From positions 27,313 through 91,312 of the forward strand of contig JACZJT010000071.1 in assembly GCA_014860445.1 (NCBI GenBank): 64,000 nucleotides of DNA. Direction: 5' to 3'. Position numbers and translations under genes: made by a program. This document shows positions 22,760 through 30,722 of the stretch, piece after piece (position 1 is the first letter of the stretch; every line of letters starts with the position of its first letter). The DNA comes from Burkholderiales bacterium. Lineage in GTDB: Bacteria > Pseudomonadota > Gammaproteobacteria > Burkholderiales > SG8-39. The notes under the pieces were generated by a model. The model was not told the origin of the DNA, searched no databases, and was given only the letters and a program-made list of their open reading frames with translations.

Positions 22760-24382
22760 TCAGTGCGCCGCACCGCTGGGTGCGGGCCATCCTTCGATCG
22801 CTACGTTCACGCAGGCCACTTTGCCGCTGCGCACCGCACGGCCCAGTGCGGCGTCCAGGTCGGCCGGGGCGGCGACATACTCCCCGTGCCCACCCAGACC
22901 CTCGACGGCGAGATCGTAGCGCGCGCCGCTGAGCGTGCAGCCGATCAGCCGCTCGGGCCCGTAATCGCGCAGCTGGATTTGATGCTCGGCATTCCAGCAT
23001 GCGTCGTTGCCGATGACGACGACGAATGGGGTCTTTTCACGCACCGCCGTCTCAAACTCGGCAAAGTGAAAACCCACGGTCCCGTCCCCCATCACGGCAA
23101 CGATCATCGCATCGGGCTTCGCCTTCCTTGCCGCCACGCCGAAGCATAGCGATCCGCCGATCGCGCCCGAGGTCCCGTTGATCAGCCGATAAGTGCCGCT
23201 GGTGCCGGCCTGCGCCCATTGGCCGAACTCACCGCCGTCGATGATGAGTACGGATTCCGACGCCGCCGCCAGCTGACGCTGAATCGCGGCGCTCAATTGC
23301 GCGGGTGTGATCTTGCCGGCGCAGGCCCCGCTTGCGGGCGGAAGGCTCCGCGCGGCGAGCAGTTTGTTCACTTCGTCCCGCCAGCCGCTGCGTTCGACGC
23401 CACCGGTGCCCGCCTCGCAAAGCGCAGCTGCCGCCGTAACGGGGTCGGCGGCAAAGGCGAAGCGCAGGCGCTTGCCGAGGTTCAGACGGGCGCGCCTGCG
23501 CTCCCCCGTTTCCGCATCGACCACGATCCATTTGCACTTTTCGTCGCATACGGCGGTGCTGCCAAAGCCCAGCGTATAGTCGATCGGCTTGCCCAGGCTG
23601 AGCACCACATCGGCTTTCGCGAGCACCCGGGAAAATTCGCCCAGCGAAGGATCCTTGAGTCCGCGGGGGCTTTCCATCGCGACTACGGGCGCATCCATCG
23701 CATCGGCCAATGCCGCTAGCGCGCCCCCCTGGCGGGTGGCGCTCATCAGGGGGCCGCAAACGATCAGCGGTTGCTTGGCAGCCGCCAGGATGCGCGCAAT
23801 GCGCGTTACATCGACGGGCCTGAGCGCAGCCGGCTCGGCGCGCAGCGCAGACTGCTCCGGCAGCTCAGCGCCGCCGGCGTCCGCCTGCACCACGTCGAAG
23901 GGCAGCGCCACATGCACCGGCCCCGGCCTTCCGGACAGGGCAGTGCGAATCGCCCTGGCAATGTCGTGCCCCATGCGCTTGGCAGAGCGCGCCCGAAACG
24001 ACAGCTTGGTCAAGGGTGCGGTCATCGGCACCTGATCGAGTTCCTGAAACGCGCCCTTCCCGTCCTGTGCGATCGCGGAGTCGCCCGTCAGAAACAGCAC
24101 CGGACATTCGGCGCGGCGCGCAGAGAATAACGGCCCGAGCGCATTCGCAGCGCCCGGCGCGGCGGTGACCATGCAAACCCCCAATTGCCCGGTCAGCTGC
24201 GCCCAGGCGATCGCCATGAACACCGCGGCCGCTTCGTGCCGCGTATGAATGATCTCGATCCCGGCGTCGATGCATGCGTCGTACAAAGGCATGATCTGGT
24301 TGCCCGACAGCGAAAATATCTTCGTCACGCCCGCCGCCGCCAGCGTCTGCACCAGCAGGTCCGCGCCTCTCGTCTTCTTCAT
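22760..24382 (-). CDS. Thiamine-diphosphate-dependent enzyme (acetolactate synthase-like)
   Basis: This 540-residue protein has the three-domain ThDP enzyme layout. The N-terminal PYR domain carries the catalytic Glu region HTRHEAAAVFMAIA. The central domain follows, and the C-terminal PP domain has the ThDP/Mg motif MGDGTVGFHFAEFETAV and NDACWNAEHQIQ (GDG...N). It belongs to the acetolactate synthase / benzoylformate decarboxylase / oxalyl-CoA decarboxylase superfamily. The precise substrate cannot be assigned. A D-2-hydroxyacid dehydrogenase is encoded divergently next door and might act on a related 2-oxo acid. Confidence 0.85.
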   Translation of the reverse strand: MKKTRGADLLVQTLAAAGVTKIFSLSGNQIMPLYDACIDAGIEIIHTRHEAAAVFMAIAWAQLTGQLGVCMVTAAPGAANALGPLFSARRAECPVLFLTGDSAIAQDGKGAFQELDQVPMTAPLTKLSFRARSAKRMGHDIARAIRTALSGRPGPVHVALPFDVVQADAGGAELPEQSALRAEPAALRPVDVTRIARILAAAKQPLIVCGPLMSATRQGGALAALADAMDAPVVAMESPRGLKDPSLGEFSRVLAKADVVLSLGKPIDYTLGFGSTAVCDEKCKWIVVDAETGERRRARLNLGKRLRFAFAADPVTAAAALCEAGTGGVERSGWRDEVNKLLAARSLPPASGACAGKITPAQLSAAIQRQLAAASESVLIIDGGEFGQWAQAGTSGTYRLINGTSGAIGGSLCFGVAARKAKPDAMIVAVMGDGTVGFHFAEFETAVREKTPFVVVIGNDACWNAEHQIQLRDYGPERLIGCTLSGARYDLAVEGLGGHGEYVAAPADLDAALGRAVRSGKVACVNVAIEGWPAPSGAAH

Positions 24383-24615
24383 TTTTCTTCCTTACACCCG
24401 CGTTTGCGGAATTGCACACGCGACGCTGCCCGTTTGCGAAAACCGATGATCCGTACTTCGGTCAAGTCAATTGCCTTTCTTCATGTTCGTCATTCTCCAT
24501 GATTTGACGGACCTCTCTACTTTTTAGAGTGGTATGGCTGGCGGGAGCAGCTCAATTGTTCAAGCCCGCCGCATCGGCTTGGGATGCGCGCATGATAGCC
24601 GACTCGAAGACTGCA

Positions 24616-24824
24616 TGAGCCGGCCTGCGCGTTCATACGCCATGCGCAGACGAGAAGCAGGGCCCCGGATCGTCGACAGCCGACTTGCCATTTTTGACTA
24701 CGCCGCTGCCGCAACATCCGGTGGTGCCTGATTCTACGAAAAACAATGTTTGTTATTCATCCGCCTCAAAGCGAGCAGGTCCCCTCGCCCCGCTCCGCGG
24801 GGAGAGGGACAGGGTGAGGGGCGC
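24616..24824. repeat. ~210-bp direct repeat, copy A
   Basis: This segment has the ordered blocks GCCGGCCTGCGCG, GCCATGCGCAGA, GGGCCCCGG, GCCATTTTTG, TGATTCTACGAAAAACAATG and ATCCGCCTCA. It ends in a CGCCCCGCTCCGCGGGG hairpin with AGAGGGACAGGGTGAGGGG. The same order recurs at 26029-26240. It occupies most of the gap between the ThDP enzyme and the dehydrogenase. The remaining bases 24383-24615 and 24825-24981 show nothing I can name. Confidence 0.88.
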
Positions 24825-24981
24825 TCCCTTTCTTGGAGACCTCGGAAGCGCTTGCTACAATGGCGCCCGAGCGGGACGGCGGACAGGCATGCAGGCTGCC
24901 GGGCCGTGGCGGCCGGCGTCCGCGACTATCCTTCCCTCCTTTCAAACAGTGCCCAGGCGCTGGAACATGACCGGAGCCCCG

Positions 24982-26007
24982 ATGGCAGACAACATCCAGC
25001 AGGTGTATGTGATTCAAGGGCGCATTCTGCGCGACTACGCAGATCTGCACACCGTGCTGGCGCAGCTTCCGCTGCGCGTGACCGTCCTGCCATTCCTCAC
25101 CACGGAGGACGAGGTGATTGCGCGCACGCGCGATGCGGTCGCGCTGGTGGTCGCGTCCTCGCCGGTCGGCCGCAAAGTCATGTCCGCGCTCGAGAACCTC
25201 AAGGTCGTGCTGCGCACGGGCGTAGGCTACGACGTCATCGACATCCCCGCCGCCACCGAGTTGGGCGTCGTCGCGGTGAACATCCCGGACCTCTGGGTGC
25301 GCGAGGTCGCCAACCACACCATGGGGCTGCTCCTCGCCTGGAACCGCAAGCTCATCGCGCAAGACCGCGACGTGCACGCGGGCAGCTGGAGCCCGGGGAT
25401 CCCCGGCGCGTGGACGGGCTCGGTGTACGGGGAGACGGTGGGCATCGTCGGCCTGGGCAACATCGGCAGCGCCTTTGCCCGGCGCGCGGCCGCCTTCGAG
25501 GCAAAAATCATTGCCCACGATCCCTACGTCGAGGACGCGCACTTCAAGGCGCTCGGCGTCGAGCGCGTATCACTCGAGGCGCTGGCCGAGCGCGCCGACT
25601 ACGTATCCGTGCACACGCCGCTCAATGCCGAGACGCACCATCTCATCAACGAAGCCTTCCTGCGCCGCATGAAACCGACGGCCATGCTCATCAACACCGC
25701 GCGCGGCCCGGTGGTGGACGAACAGGCGCTGGCGCGGGCGCTGACAGCGAAGCAGCTGGCGGGCGCTGCGCTCGACGTGTGGGAGCGCGAGCCCGTCCCA
25801 GGCGACAGCCCGCTGCTGCGCATGGACAACGTCATCGCTACGCCGCATGCGGCCTACTACTCGACCTCCGCCGTAGCCCGGATACCGCGCCGGTGCGGCG
25901 AGGAACTCGTGCGCGCCCTCACCGGCCAGCAGCCGCTCAACGTGATCAACCCAGAGGTCTACGCACCCGGGGCGGCGCGCCGGGGCGGCGATCTGCCGAC
26001 ACTTTAG
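24982..26007 (+). CDS. D-2-hydroxyacid dehydrogenase (CtBP/phosphoglycerate-dehydrogenase-like)
   Basis: This 341-residue NAD-dependent reductase has an N-terminal flavodoxin-like substrate domain and a Rossmann domain, GIVGLGNIGSAFARR (GxGxxG), with the cofactor Asp in AHDPYVED. The catalytic Arg is in LINTARGPVVDE, the Glu in ALDVWEREP, and the His in ATPHAAYYS. I chose the ATG at 24982 because GGAG lies 5 bases upstream. An in-frame ATG at 24967 is possible. The gene is bracketed by two copies of a ~210-bp repeat, suggesting it moved or was duplicated as a unit. The substrate is unknown. Confidence 0.88.
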   Translation: MADNIQQVYVIQGRILRDYADLHTVLAQLPLRVTVLPFLTTEDEVIARTRDAVALVVASSPVGRKVMSALENLKVVLRTGVGYDVIDIPAATELGVVAVNIPDLWVREVANHTMGLLLAWNRKLIAQDRDVHAGSWSPGIPGAWTGSVYGETVGIVGLGNIGSAFARRAAAFEAKIIAHDPYVEDAHFKALGVERVSLEALAERADYVSVHTPLNAETHHLINEAFLRRMKPTAMLINTARGPVVDEQALARALTAKQLAGAALDVWEREPVPGDSPLLRMDNVIATPHAAYYSTSAVARIPRRCGEELVRALTGQQPLNVINPEVYAPGAARRGGDLPTL

Positions 26008-26028
26008 CGAATGCTTGCTGACATCGTC

Positions 26029-26240
26029 TGATGCCGGCCTGCGCGCTCGTGCGCCATGTGCAGAAGAGAAGCGGGGCCCCGGTGCGCCGAGAGCGAACTA
26101 GCCATTTTTGCCTATCACGTAGGCCGATACATTAGGCCACGCCTGATTCTACGAAAAACAATGTTCGTAATTTATCCGCCTCAGAACGTGCCGGTCTCCT
26201 CGCCCCGCTTCGCGGGGAGAGGGACAGGGTGAGGGGCGCG
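26029..26240. repeat. ~210-bp direct repeat, copy B
   Basis: This is the second copy of the segment upstream of the dehydrogenase, in the same orientation, with scattered substitutions and the same terminal GGGGAGAGGGACAGGGTGAG tail. It fills the gap between the dehydrogenase and the HigA-like gene. Confidence 0.88.
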
Positions 26241-26249
26241 GCTCGTTGT

Positions 26250-26537
26250 CTACGCGACTTCCAGAACCAGGCGCTTGCCGCATGCCTTGACGTATTTGCG
26301 CAGCGTTGCGACCGAGGGCGAGTGCTTTCCGGTTGCGAGCGCACGCTCCATGCGCGCGACCGCGGGAGCCTGGGTTCCCATGCGCTTGGCGACTTGCGCC
26401 TGGGTAAGGCCCGCCTCTTGACGCGCCTTGAGCAGCGCGTCGAGCAAGGCAAATTCCTCGCGTTCCAGTCGCCCCACTTCAGCGCGCACTCCGGGGCGGC
26501 GCATCAGCTTTTTTACGATTTGATCATGGGTTTTCAT
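26250..26537 (-). CDS. HigA-like XRE antitoxin
   Basis: This 95-residue protein has a helix-turn-helix at about 35-75: ALLKARQEAGLTQAQVAKRM, then QAPAVARMERALATGKHSPS. It is the antitoxin partner of the toxin gene directly upstream, with which it overlaps by 14 bp. HigA-family antitoxins bind and block the toxin and repress the operon. It lies just outside the left end of the tRNA-Ala island. Confidence 0.88.
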   Translation of the reverse strand: MKTHDQIVKKLMRRPGVRAEVGRLEREEFALLDALLKARQEAGLTQAQVAKRMGTQAPAVARMERALATGKHSPSVATLRKYVKACGKRLVLEVA

Positions 26538-26856
26538 GTTTGACTTCCTTCATTCGGGCCTCAGCGATCCAGCGTTCACGCGGCGGCGTCTTGTCGGTCT
26601 TCTTGATAAAGCTGTGCAACATGACGACCCGCCTGCCAACAAGGGTGCAGAAAAACACGCGCGCGATTCCTTCGGCACCCTTCAACCTGAGCTCGAACAG
26701 GCCTTCACCGAAGGCTTTGGTGTGAGGCTCGCCAAGGTTCGGTCCAAGCGCAGCGATGCGGCGGGTCAACACGATGTACCGGGCGGCGAGCGTGTCGGGC
26801 AGGTTCATGATGTCCGCCTGCACGGTCTCACTGTAGTAAGTGATCGTGTAGTCCAC
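26524..26856 (-). CDS. HigB-like toxin (RelE/Gp49 family)
   Basis: This 110-residue protein is of the phage-derived Gp49-like/HigB family (DUF891). Typical blocks are AFGEGLFELRLKG, GIARVFFCTLVGRRVVMLHSF, and IKKTDKTPPRERWIAEARM near the C-terminus. Family members are ribosome-associated mRNA endonucleases. It is the first gene of the pair, toxin before antitoxin as usual for HigBA. The overlapping arrangement suggests translational coupling. Confidence 0.88.
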   Translation of the reverse strand: MDYTITYYSETVQADIMNLPDTLAARYIVLTRRIAALGPNLGEPHTKAFGEGLFELRLKGAEGIARVFFCTLVGRRVVMLHSFIKKTDKTPPRERWIAEARMKEVKHENP

Positions 26857-26969
26857 GGCTGAATAATAACAAATATGTTATCTGCGCACAAGTAAAACGC
26901 CTTGAGCACACGCCCGCGTGGCGGACGGTACGAATAAAAGCGAGGGCGCTTCTGACTTTAGAGGAAGTT

Positions 26970-26991
26970 GTGGAGTGGAGGAGGATCGAAC
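26970..26991. repeat. attL: displaced 3' end of tRNA-Ala
   Basis: The site is 22 bp, from GTGGAGTGGAGG to GGATCGAAC, identical to 60638-60659 in the tRNA-Ala gene and in the same orientation. It is a fragment of the acceptor and T-arm with no tRNA attached, as expected for the left junction of an integrated element. Unlike the intact gene it is not followed by an encoded CCA. Confidence 0.9.
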
Positions 26992-27148
26992 AATACCTGG
27001 AGCACCGCATGTATGCTTGATCCTGCGAGTTCGAAAACTCTAGATGCCCCCTAACATGCCCCCACCATGACGATGCTTTACAGTCGGTTGTCAACACGCC
27101 GTAGTGTGCTATATGAACGCCACCGTCTCCTTCATATAATTGATTGGA

Positions 27149-28120
27149 TCAGCCATCACCAATATCTAGCTTCCCTTGCAGCTGCGCATGATGAATGCTA
27201 CACAATCCATTCATGTCCTGGTCCAGACTATCAAGCGAGTCACCGCAAACGACGCAGTTCTTATATATCCGCGTGGCGCCGCACGTCGCACACAAATCTT
27301 CAGCTTCCAAATAGGTCACCTTCCTGCATCGATAACATAAATACACAGGGGACCTCTCACCCGCCCACATAGCCTCTTCAATTTCTTGCTCATAACAGCG
27401 ATCCACTGCATCTTCCGCCATTGAATCGTACAAACTTTTCGTATTACAAGCAGTGCAATGAAACTGTAAGTTCGGGAATGACTGCATTGGCGTCGCCGGA
27501 TTTATCAAATCCGATTCACAATTAGAGCATCGAAGGTAGGTGGAGATCTTAAGTAAGGCCTTGCTCGGCCAACCGATCTTTGCAATTTCGCGCCGGCAAT
27601 CTGTCAAGTTCTTGTCACGCGACAATGCCACGTTTGTTAGAACACGCCATGTATCGTTACCCAGAAGCTGAACCGGCTTACGCCCCAATTGTGCACTAGT
27701 AAAGTCCCGGATGATCAAGAATGAATCCGCAATAAGCTCCATCAGGCGAGGGGCGCTTTCGCTTGTGGAGTGGTGCTCGATTTCATTTCTAATGGAAATA
27801 ATGTCGTCGAACCGCTTCCACGCCACTTCTATCCTTAACGCGGAAAATCGTTCGCGGATTTGTTGCGCATCGACCGTCTTCCTTCCCTTGCCCCGAAATG
27901 ACAGCACCCCATCCTTGCCAATGCATGGTTCAATTCTTTGTTTGATCAGCACTTCGTCTGAATCCGCGGGAGACATTTCCCGAAGCTTCTCCTTGAACAG
28001 CAATAGAACGCCGGCCGTGAGATTTCTAGTCGCTGAGAGCAGCCGCCTCGGGTCTCTAGACATATAGTCTTCGACTCCAATTTGGATAGATTGCACAGCG
28101 TTCTTTAGAATCGTATCCAC
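27149..28120 (-). CDS. HEPN-like protein with C-terminal zinc ribbons
   Basis: This 323-residue protein has an all-helical N-terminal domain. It carries RNEIEHH at residues 111-117, which fits the RNxxxH signature of HEPN ribonucleases (Arg111, His116). The C-terminal third (195-295) holds five CxxC pairs (198/201, 222/225, 262/265, 277/280, 289/292), suggesting two zinc ribbons, probably for RNA or protein binding. The start is 12 bp after the stop of a GHKL-ATPase gene, so the two form an operon. It is AT-richer than the core genes by eye. No named family is recognised. Antiphage or toxin function is inference. Confidence 0.7.
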   Translation of the reverse strand: MDTILKNAVQSIQIGVEDYMSRDPRRLLSATRNLTAGVLLLFKEKLREMSPADSDEVLIKQRIEPCIGKDGVLSFRGKGRKTVDAQQIRERFSALRIEVAWKRFDDIISIRNEIEHHSTSESAPRLMELIADSFLIIRDFTSAQLGRKPVQLLGNDTWRVLTNVALSRDKNLTDCRREIAKIGWPSKALLKISTYLRCSNCESDLINPATPMQSFPNLQFHCTACNTKSLYDSMAEDAVDRCYEQEIEEAMWAGERSPVYLCYRCRKVTYLEAEDLCATCGATRIYKNCVVCGDSLDSLDQDMNGLCSIHHAQLQGKLDIGDG

Positions 28121-28132
28121 AAGGATAAACGA

Positions 28133-29518
28133 CTAGTTTTCATCCCGCCCAAAATGCTCATTCAAGATGCGTGCGACTTTCGAAAACGTTTTCGGGTCTA
28201 ATTCCTCCTTAAGGACGGCGATTACTTCATCTAATAGCTCGTCTTTGGCTTCCTGCTGAATCTCCTCCACGTCGTACTTTGAGACCGCCCCAATCTGCTT
28301 CACCGCTTTCGTCTTAATATCAGTAACTCTATTTTCAAGCGAACGAAGTTGCGCTAACGCTTGGGCCTCCTCAGTCTTCATCGCTCTTGCAATTAGTCTA
28401 TGGACTTTTGTCGTGGAGCTCGACAGATGAATAAACTCGTCTATATTGGCATTACCTGCATTTGACAACTTCTTGTGTTCTGTCTCAAGCTTGCGCACCT
28501 CCTCAGTTAGCGACTCCACTGATTGTTGAAGCTTCTTCGAGGTGGCATACGCCTGCTTGCCGAGCGCGTCGCACATCGACGACAGCTCCTCCCGGATTAT
28601 CAGCCAGTTATCATCATCCTCAAACGCGTCTCGGCGAGCATTGGGCACCAAGAATGCAGGGTCAATAAATATCTCGCCTATGTACCAATCATTAAAACGC
28701 GTGTAGCTCGTTCTCTGCTTCAAATTAGCAAAAATGTTGCTCGTTATATGAGTTTCGTCTATCTGAATATTTCTAACTCGGATGCGCAAGCCGCGACATT
28801 CTTCATTCTTTATAGCCCCAGACTCCGTAGGCATTCCTACCCATGCCCACCAGTGCTTTCCACGAAAGATACGATGTTCCGTGATCTCAACCGCGTTTGC
28901 CCCAACCGCATACTTCCGTCCATATGGTTTGAACACCTGTGTCTGGGCTTCGCCGTCACCGACGTAGACATTTGTTTCTTCAATTGGATGTCTACGTGAT
29001 TTGGCTTCCCCATGTATAGATGTTCGAAGGGGAAAGTCTTTTCGATAGGGAACCGGAGCGATTTGCCCCACAAACCGCCGCATGGCATCGATATCTGTGC
29101 ACTCGGCGGGCGCAGCGGTCGTGAATCCTTCCAGCACGACCTCAAAAAAATGCGCATCCTTTGAATGTCGACCACTCACCGTCGCTCTGACATGTTTGCG
29201 CAACAGTTCCTTTAGGCTAAATGGCGACAAATTGCTAGGTGACATATCCTTGCGTAGCCCTTTGCCATCGAATGTCACTGTTGTCTCGCGAGTCTCACCT
29301 TTTGCCTTTGTCCTGAAATGAACTGCGTCGGAGAAGGCAATTCCGGCCAAACGGCCAATTCCACGGAAGCCCGCCTCATGCTGATATCGCTTCTTGGAAG
29401 CGCCAATCGAAGTTAGTGTTTCCGCCGCAAGTTCTTGCGCAATTCCCACGCCGTTATCGTGAATCGTTATCCCCACAAACCTGACCACCGGCAACGCACG
29501 CGCCAGGTTCCCTGTCAC
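28133..29518 (-). CDS. GHKL-family ATPase, N-terminus missing
   Basis: The 461 visible residues contain the GHKL G1 box IHDNGVGI (residues 19-26) and the G2 box GFRGIGRLAGIA (about 50-61), followed by an S5-like/middle region. A long coiled coil (about 300-410) and a helical tail complete the protein. The N box (ELxxNxxDA helix), which binds Mg-ATP and should precede G1 by about 35 residues, is absent. The only start is a GTG without its own ribosome site, overlapping the stop of a 23-codon ORF. It is therefore probably a deletion derivative of a Hsp90/MORC-like ATPase. It is co-transcribed with the HEPN gene. Confidence 0.7.
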   Translation of the reverse strand: MTGNLARALPVVRFVGITIHDNGVGIAQELAAETLTSIGASKKRYQHEAGFRGIGRLAGIAFSDAVHFRTKAKGETRETTVTFDGKGLRKDMSPSNLSPFSLKELLRKHVRATVSGRHSKDAHFFEVVLEGFTTAAPAECTDIDAMRRFVGQIAPVPYRKDFPLRTSIHGEAKSRRHPIEETNVYVGDGEAQTQVFKPYGRKYAVGANAVEITEHRIFRGKHWWAWVGMPTESGAIKNEECRGLRIRVRNIQIDETHITSNIFANLKQRTSYTRFNDWYIGEIFIDPAFLVPNARRDAFEDDDNWLIIREELSSMCDALGKQAYATSKKLQQSVESLTEEVRKLETEHKKLSNAGNANIDEFIHLSSSTTKVHRLIARAMKTEEAQALAQLRSLENRVTDIKTKAVKQIGAVSKYDVEEIQQEAKDELLDEVIAVLKEELDPKTFSKVARILNEHFGRDEN

Positions 29519-29586
29519 GCGGTTGCTTTAAGGCCGCTTACACATCCGCCTTCTGCTTTGGGCTTGAACGGCTCAATTGTTGCCAT
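29515..29586 (-). other. 23-codon ORF with strong ribosome site; likely 5' end of the GHKL gene
   Basis: The ORF starts at ATG 29586 after AAGGGGTGA and reads MATIEPFKPKAEGG before stopping at 29515, where TGA overlaps the GTG start of the GHKL reading frame (GTGA). The FKPKA motif resembles the extreme N-terminus of many GHKL ATPases. I infer that this is the original gene start, separated from the rest by a deletion and frame change. Alternatively it is a leader peptide coupled to translation of the downstream frame. Confidence 0.45.
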
Positions 29587-29694
29587 GGCTATCACCCCTT
29601 AAGCCAATTTCAACAAACCACGCCAGCCAACCTCTTTCTGTCATGGTTTGTCGATTTCAAATCAAACCCGTCTAACTAAATCCGGTTCTTCCCC

Positions 29695-29750
29695 CTTGTC
29701 ATCCCCCGACGCCCTTGTTTCTTTGCGAAAGGGCGACGGGGGATGACAAG
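29695..29750. repeat. Long hairpin with 22-nt arms
   Basis: Arms at 29695-29716 and 29729-29750 pair at 21 of 22 positions around a 12-nt loop. Each arm contains CCCCCG / CGGGGG next to TTGTCAT / ATGACAA. A second smaller hairpin (CCCTTCC-GTGA-GGAAGGG) lies at about 29802-29820. They sit between the divergent GHKL and radC genes. The rest of 29587-29865 has nothing I recognise. Confidence 0.8.
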
Positions 29751-29865
29751 AACAAAGCGGAAGAAACCTAACCTTCTGCCGTCCACCCCACCAGTCCCCC
29801 CGCCCTTCCGTGAGGAAGGGGGCTTGGGCTTTGAAGGATCTCCCTTCGAAACCTAGGAGCCCCAC

Positions 29866-30345
29866 ATGAAACGTTATTCCGCCAAACAGATGATTCAGCA
29901 ATACGGCAACGCAGACGCCGCCATCAATGCCGCGCTTGAAATACTGCGTAAGCAGATGCGCCAACACGGGGCGGCAATGTCTTCCCCCGGAGCCGTCAGG
30001 GATTACCTCAGGCTTAACCTTGCCCCCCTCGAATACGAGGCTTTTTGGTGCGTATGGCTCGATGCTCAAAACCGGGTGATCTCCGCCCATGAATCCTTCC
30101 GCGGCACCCTCACGCAGACAAGCGTCTACCCGCGCGAAATCGTCAAGCAAGGACTGACCTTCAATGCGGCAGCGGTGATCTTTGCGCATAACCACCCCTC
30201 GGGCATCGCAGAGCCCAGCCACGCCGACCAGCTTTTGACGCAGAGCCTCAAACAGGCTTTGGCCTTGGTCGACATCAAGGTTCTAGACCATTTCATCATC
30301 GGACTCGATTCGGCCATGAGTTTTGCAGAAAGGGGACTTGTCTAA
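29866..30345 (+). CDS. radC: RadC-family JAB-domain protein
   Basis: This 159-residue protein is the mobile-element-type short RadC (MPN/JAB fold). The metal-binding signature FAHNHPSG is followed by the Asp in SHADQLLTQSL, and an upstream Glu lies in ISAHESFRGTL. AGGAG precedes the ATG. Such proteins are common in genomic islands and plasmids. Despite the name, a DNA-repair role is not established and metal-dependent peptidase or isopeptidase activity has been proposed. The gene is the first on the plus strand of the island. Confidence 0.92.
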   Translation: MKRYSAKQMIQQYGNADAAINAALEILRKQMRQHGAAMSSPGAVRDYLRLNLAPLEYEAFWCVWLDAQNRVISAHESFRGTLTQTSVYPREIVKQGLTFNAAAVIFAHNHPSGIAEPSHADQLLTQSLKQALALVDIKVLDHFIIGLDSAMSFAERGLV

Positions 30346-30722
30346 CGCCTGGCCGCCCACGGGAGCAACCGCGGAAAAAGGGGGGCCTCAACGCTCCCCG
30401 CCTTTCTGTAGCGCCTGTCCCAAAAAAAGCGCGGGGGCCTGCTGCCCCCTCTTGGCCACGTGTCCGGCCAATTCACCCCCGCTTTCCAGCCACGCGCAGT
30501 TGGCGCCAGCATCGCGCAATGGCACGCAATACGCCGCCCCTATGGCGTCAGCGTCTTTTTGTTCTGGATGATGAAATGGGCGTAATATCTTCGGCAATGT
30601 ATCCGTAGGCCTCCGTGTTACAGCAACGGGGGGCAAAACGCCGCCGGGCACCCCGGTTTCACGCCAAATCTATAGAATGCGGTGACCATGCTCACCTGAA
30701 CAGGTCTCCGCACATAGGGGTC
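30346..30722. other. Intergenic region before the TIR-STAND gene
   Basis: These 377 bases contain no convincing gene. A minus-strand open frame (30388-30651) has no ribosome site and no recognisable motif. CCCCGCC-type runs and a GGGGG tract occur, but no clear terminator. Confidence 0.5.

Noticed and set aside
28133..29518. GHKL protein as a sensor histidine kinase
   Set aside because: No phospho-acceptor His domain or sensor region. The region after the ATPase boxes is an S5-like/coiled-coil architecture.
30388..30651. 87-codon minus-strand frame before the TIR-STAND gene
   Set aside because: No ribosome site, no recognisable domain, and it overlaps the promoter region of the TIR-STAND gene.
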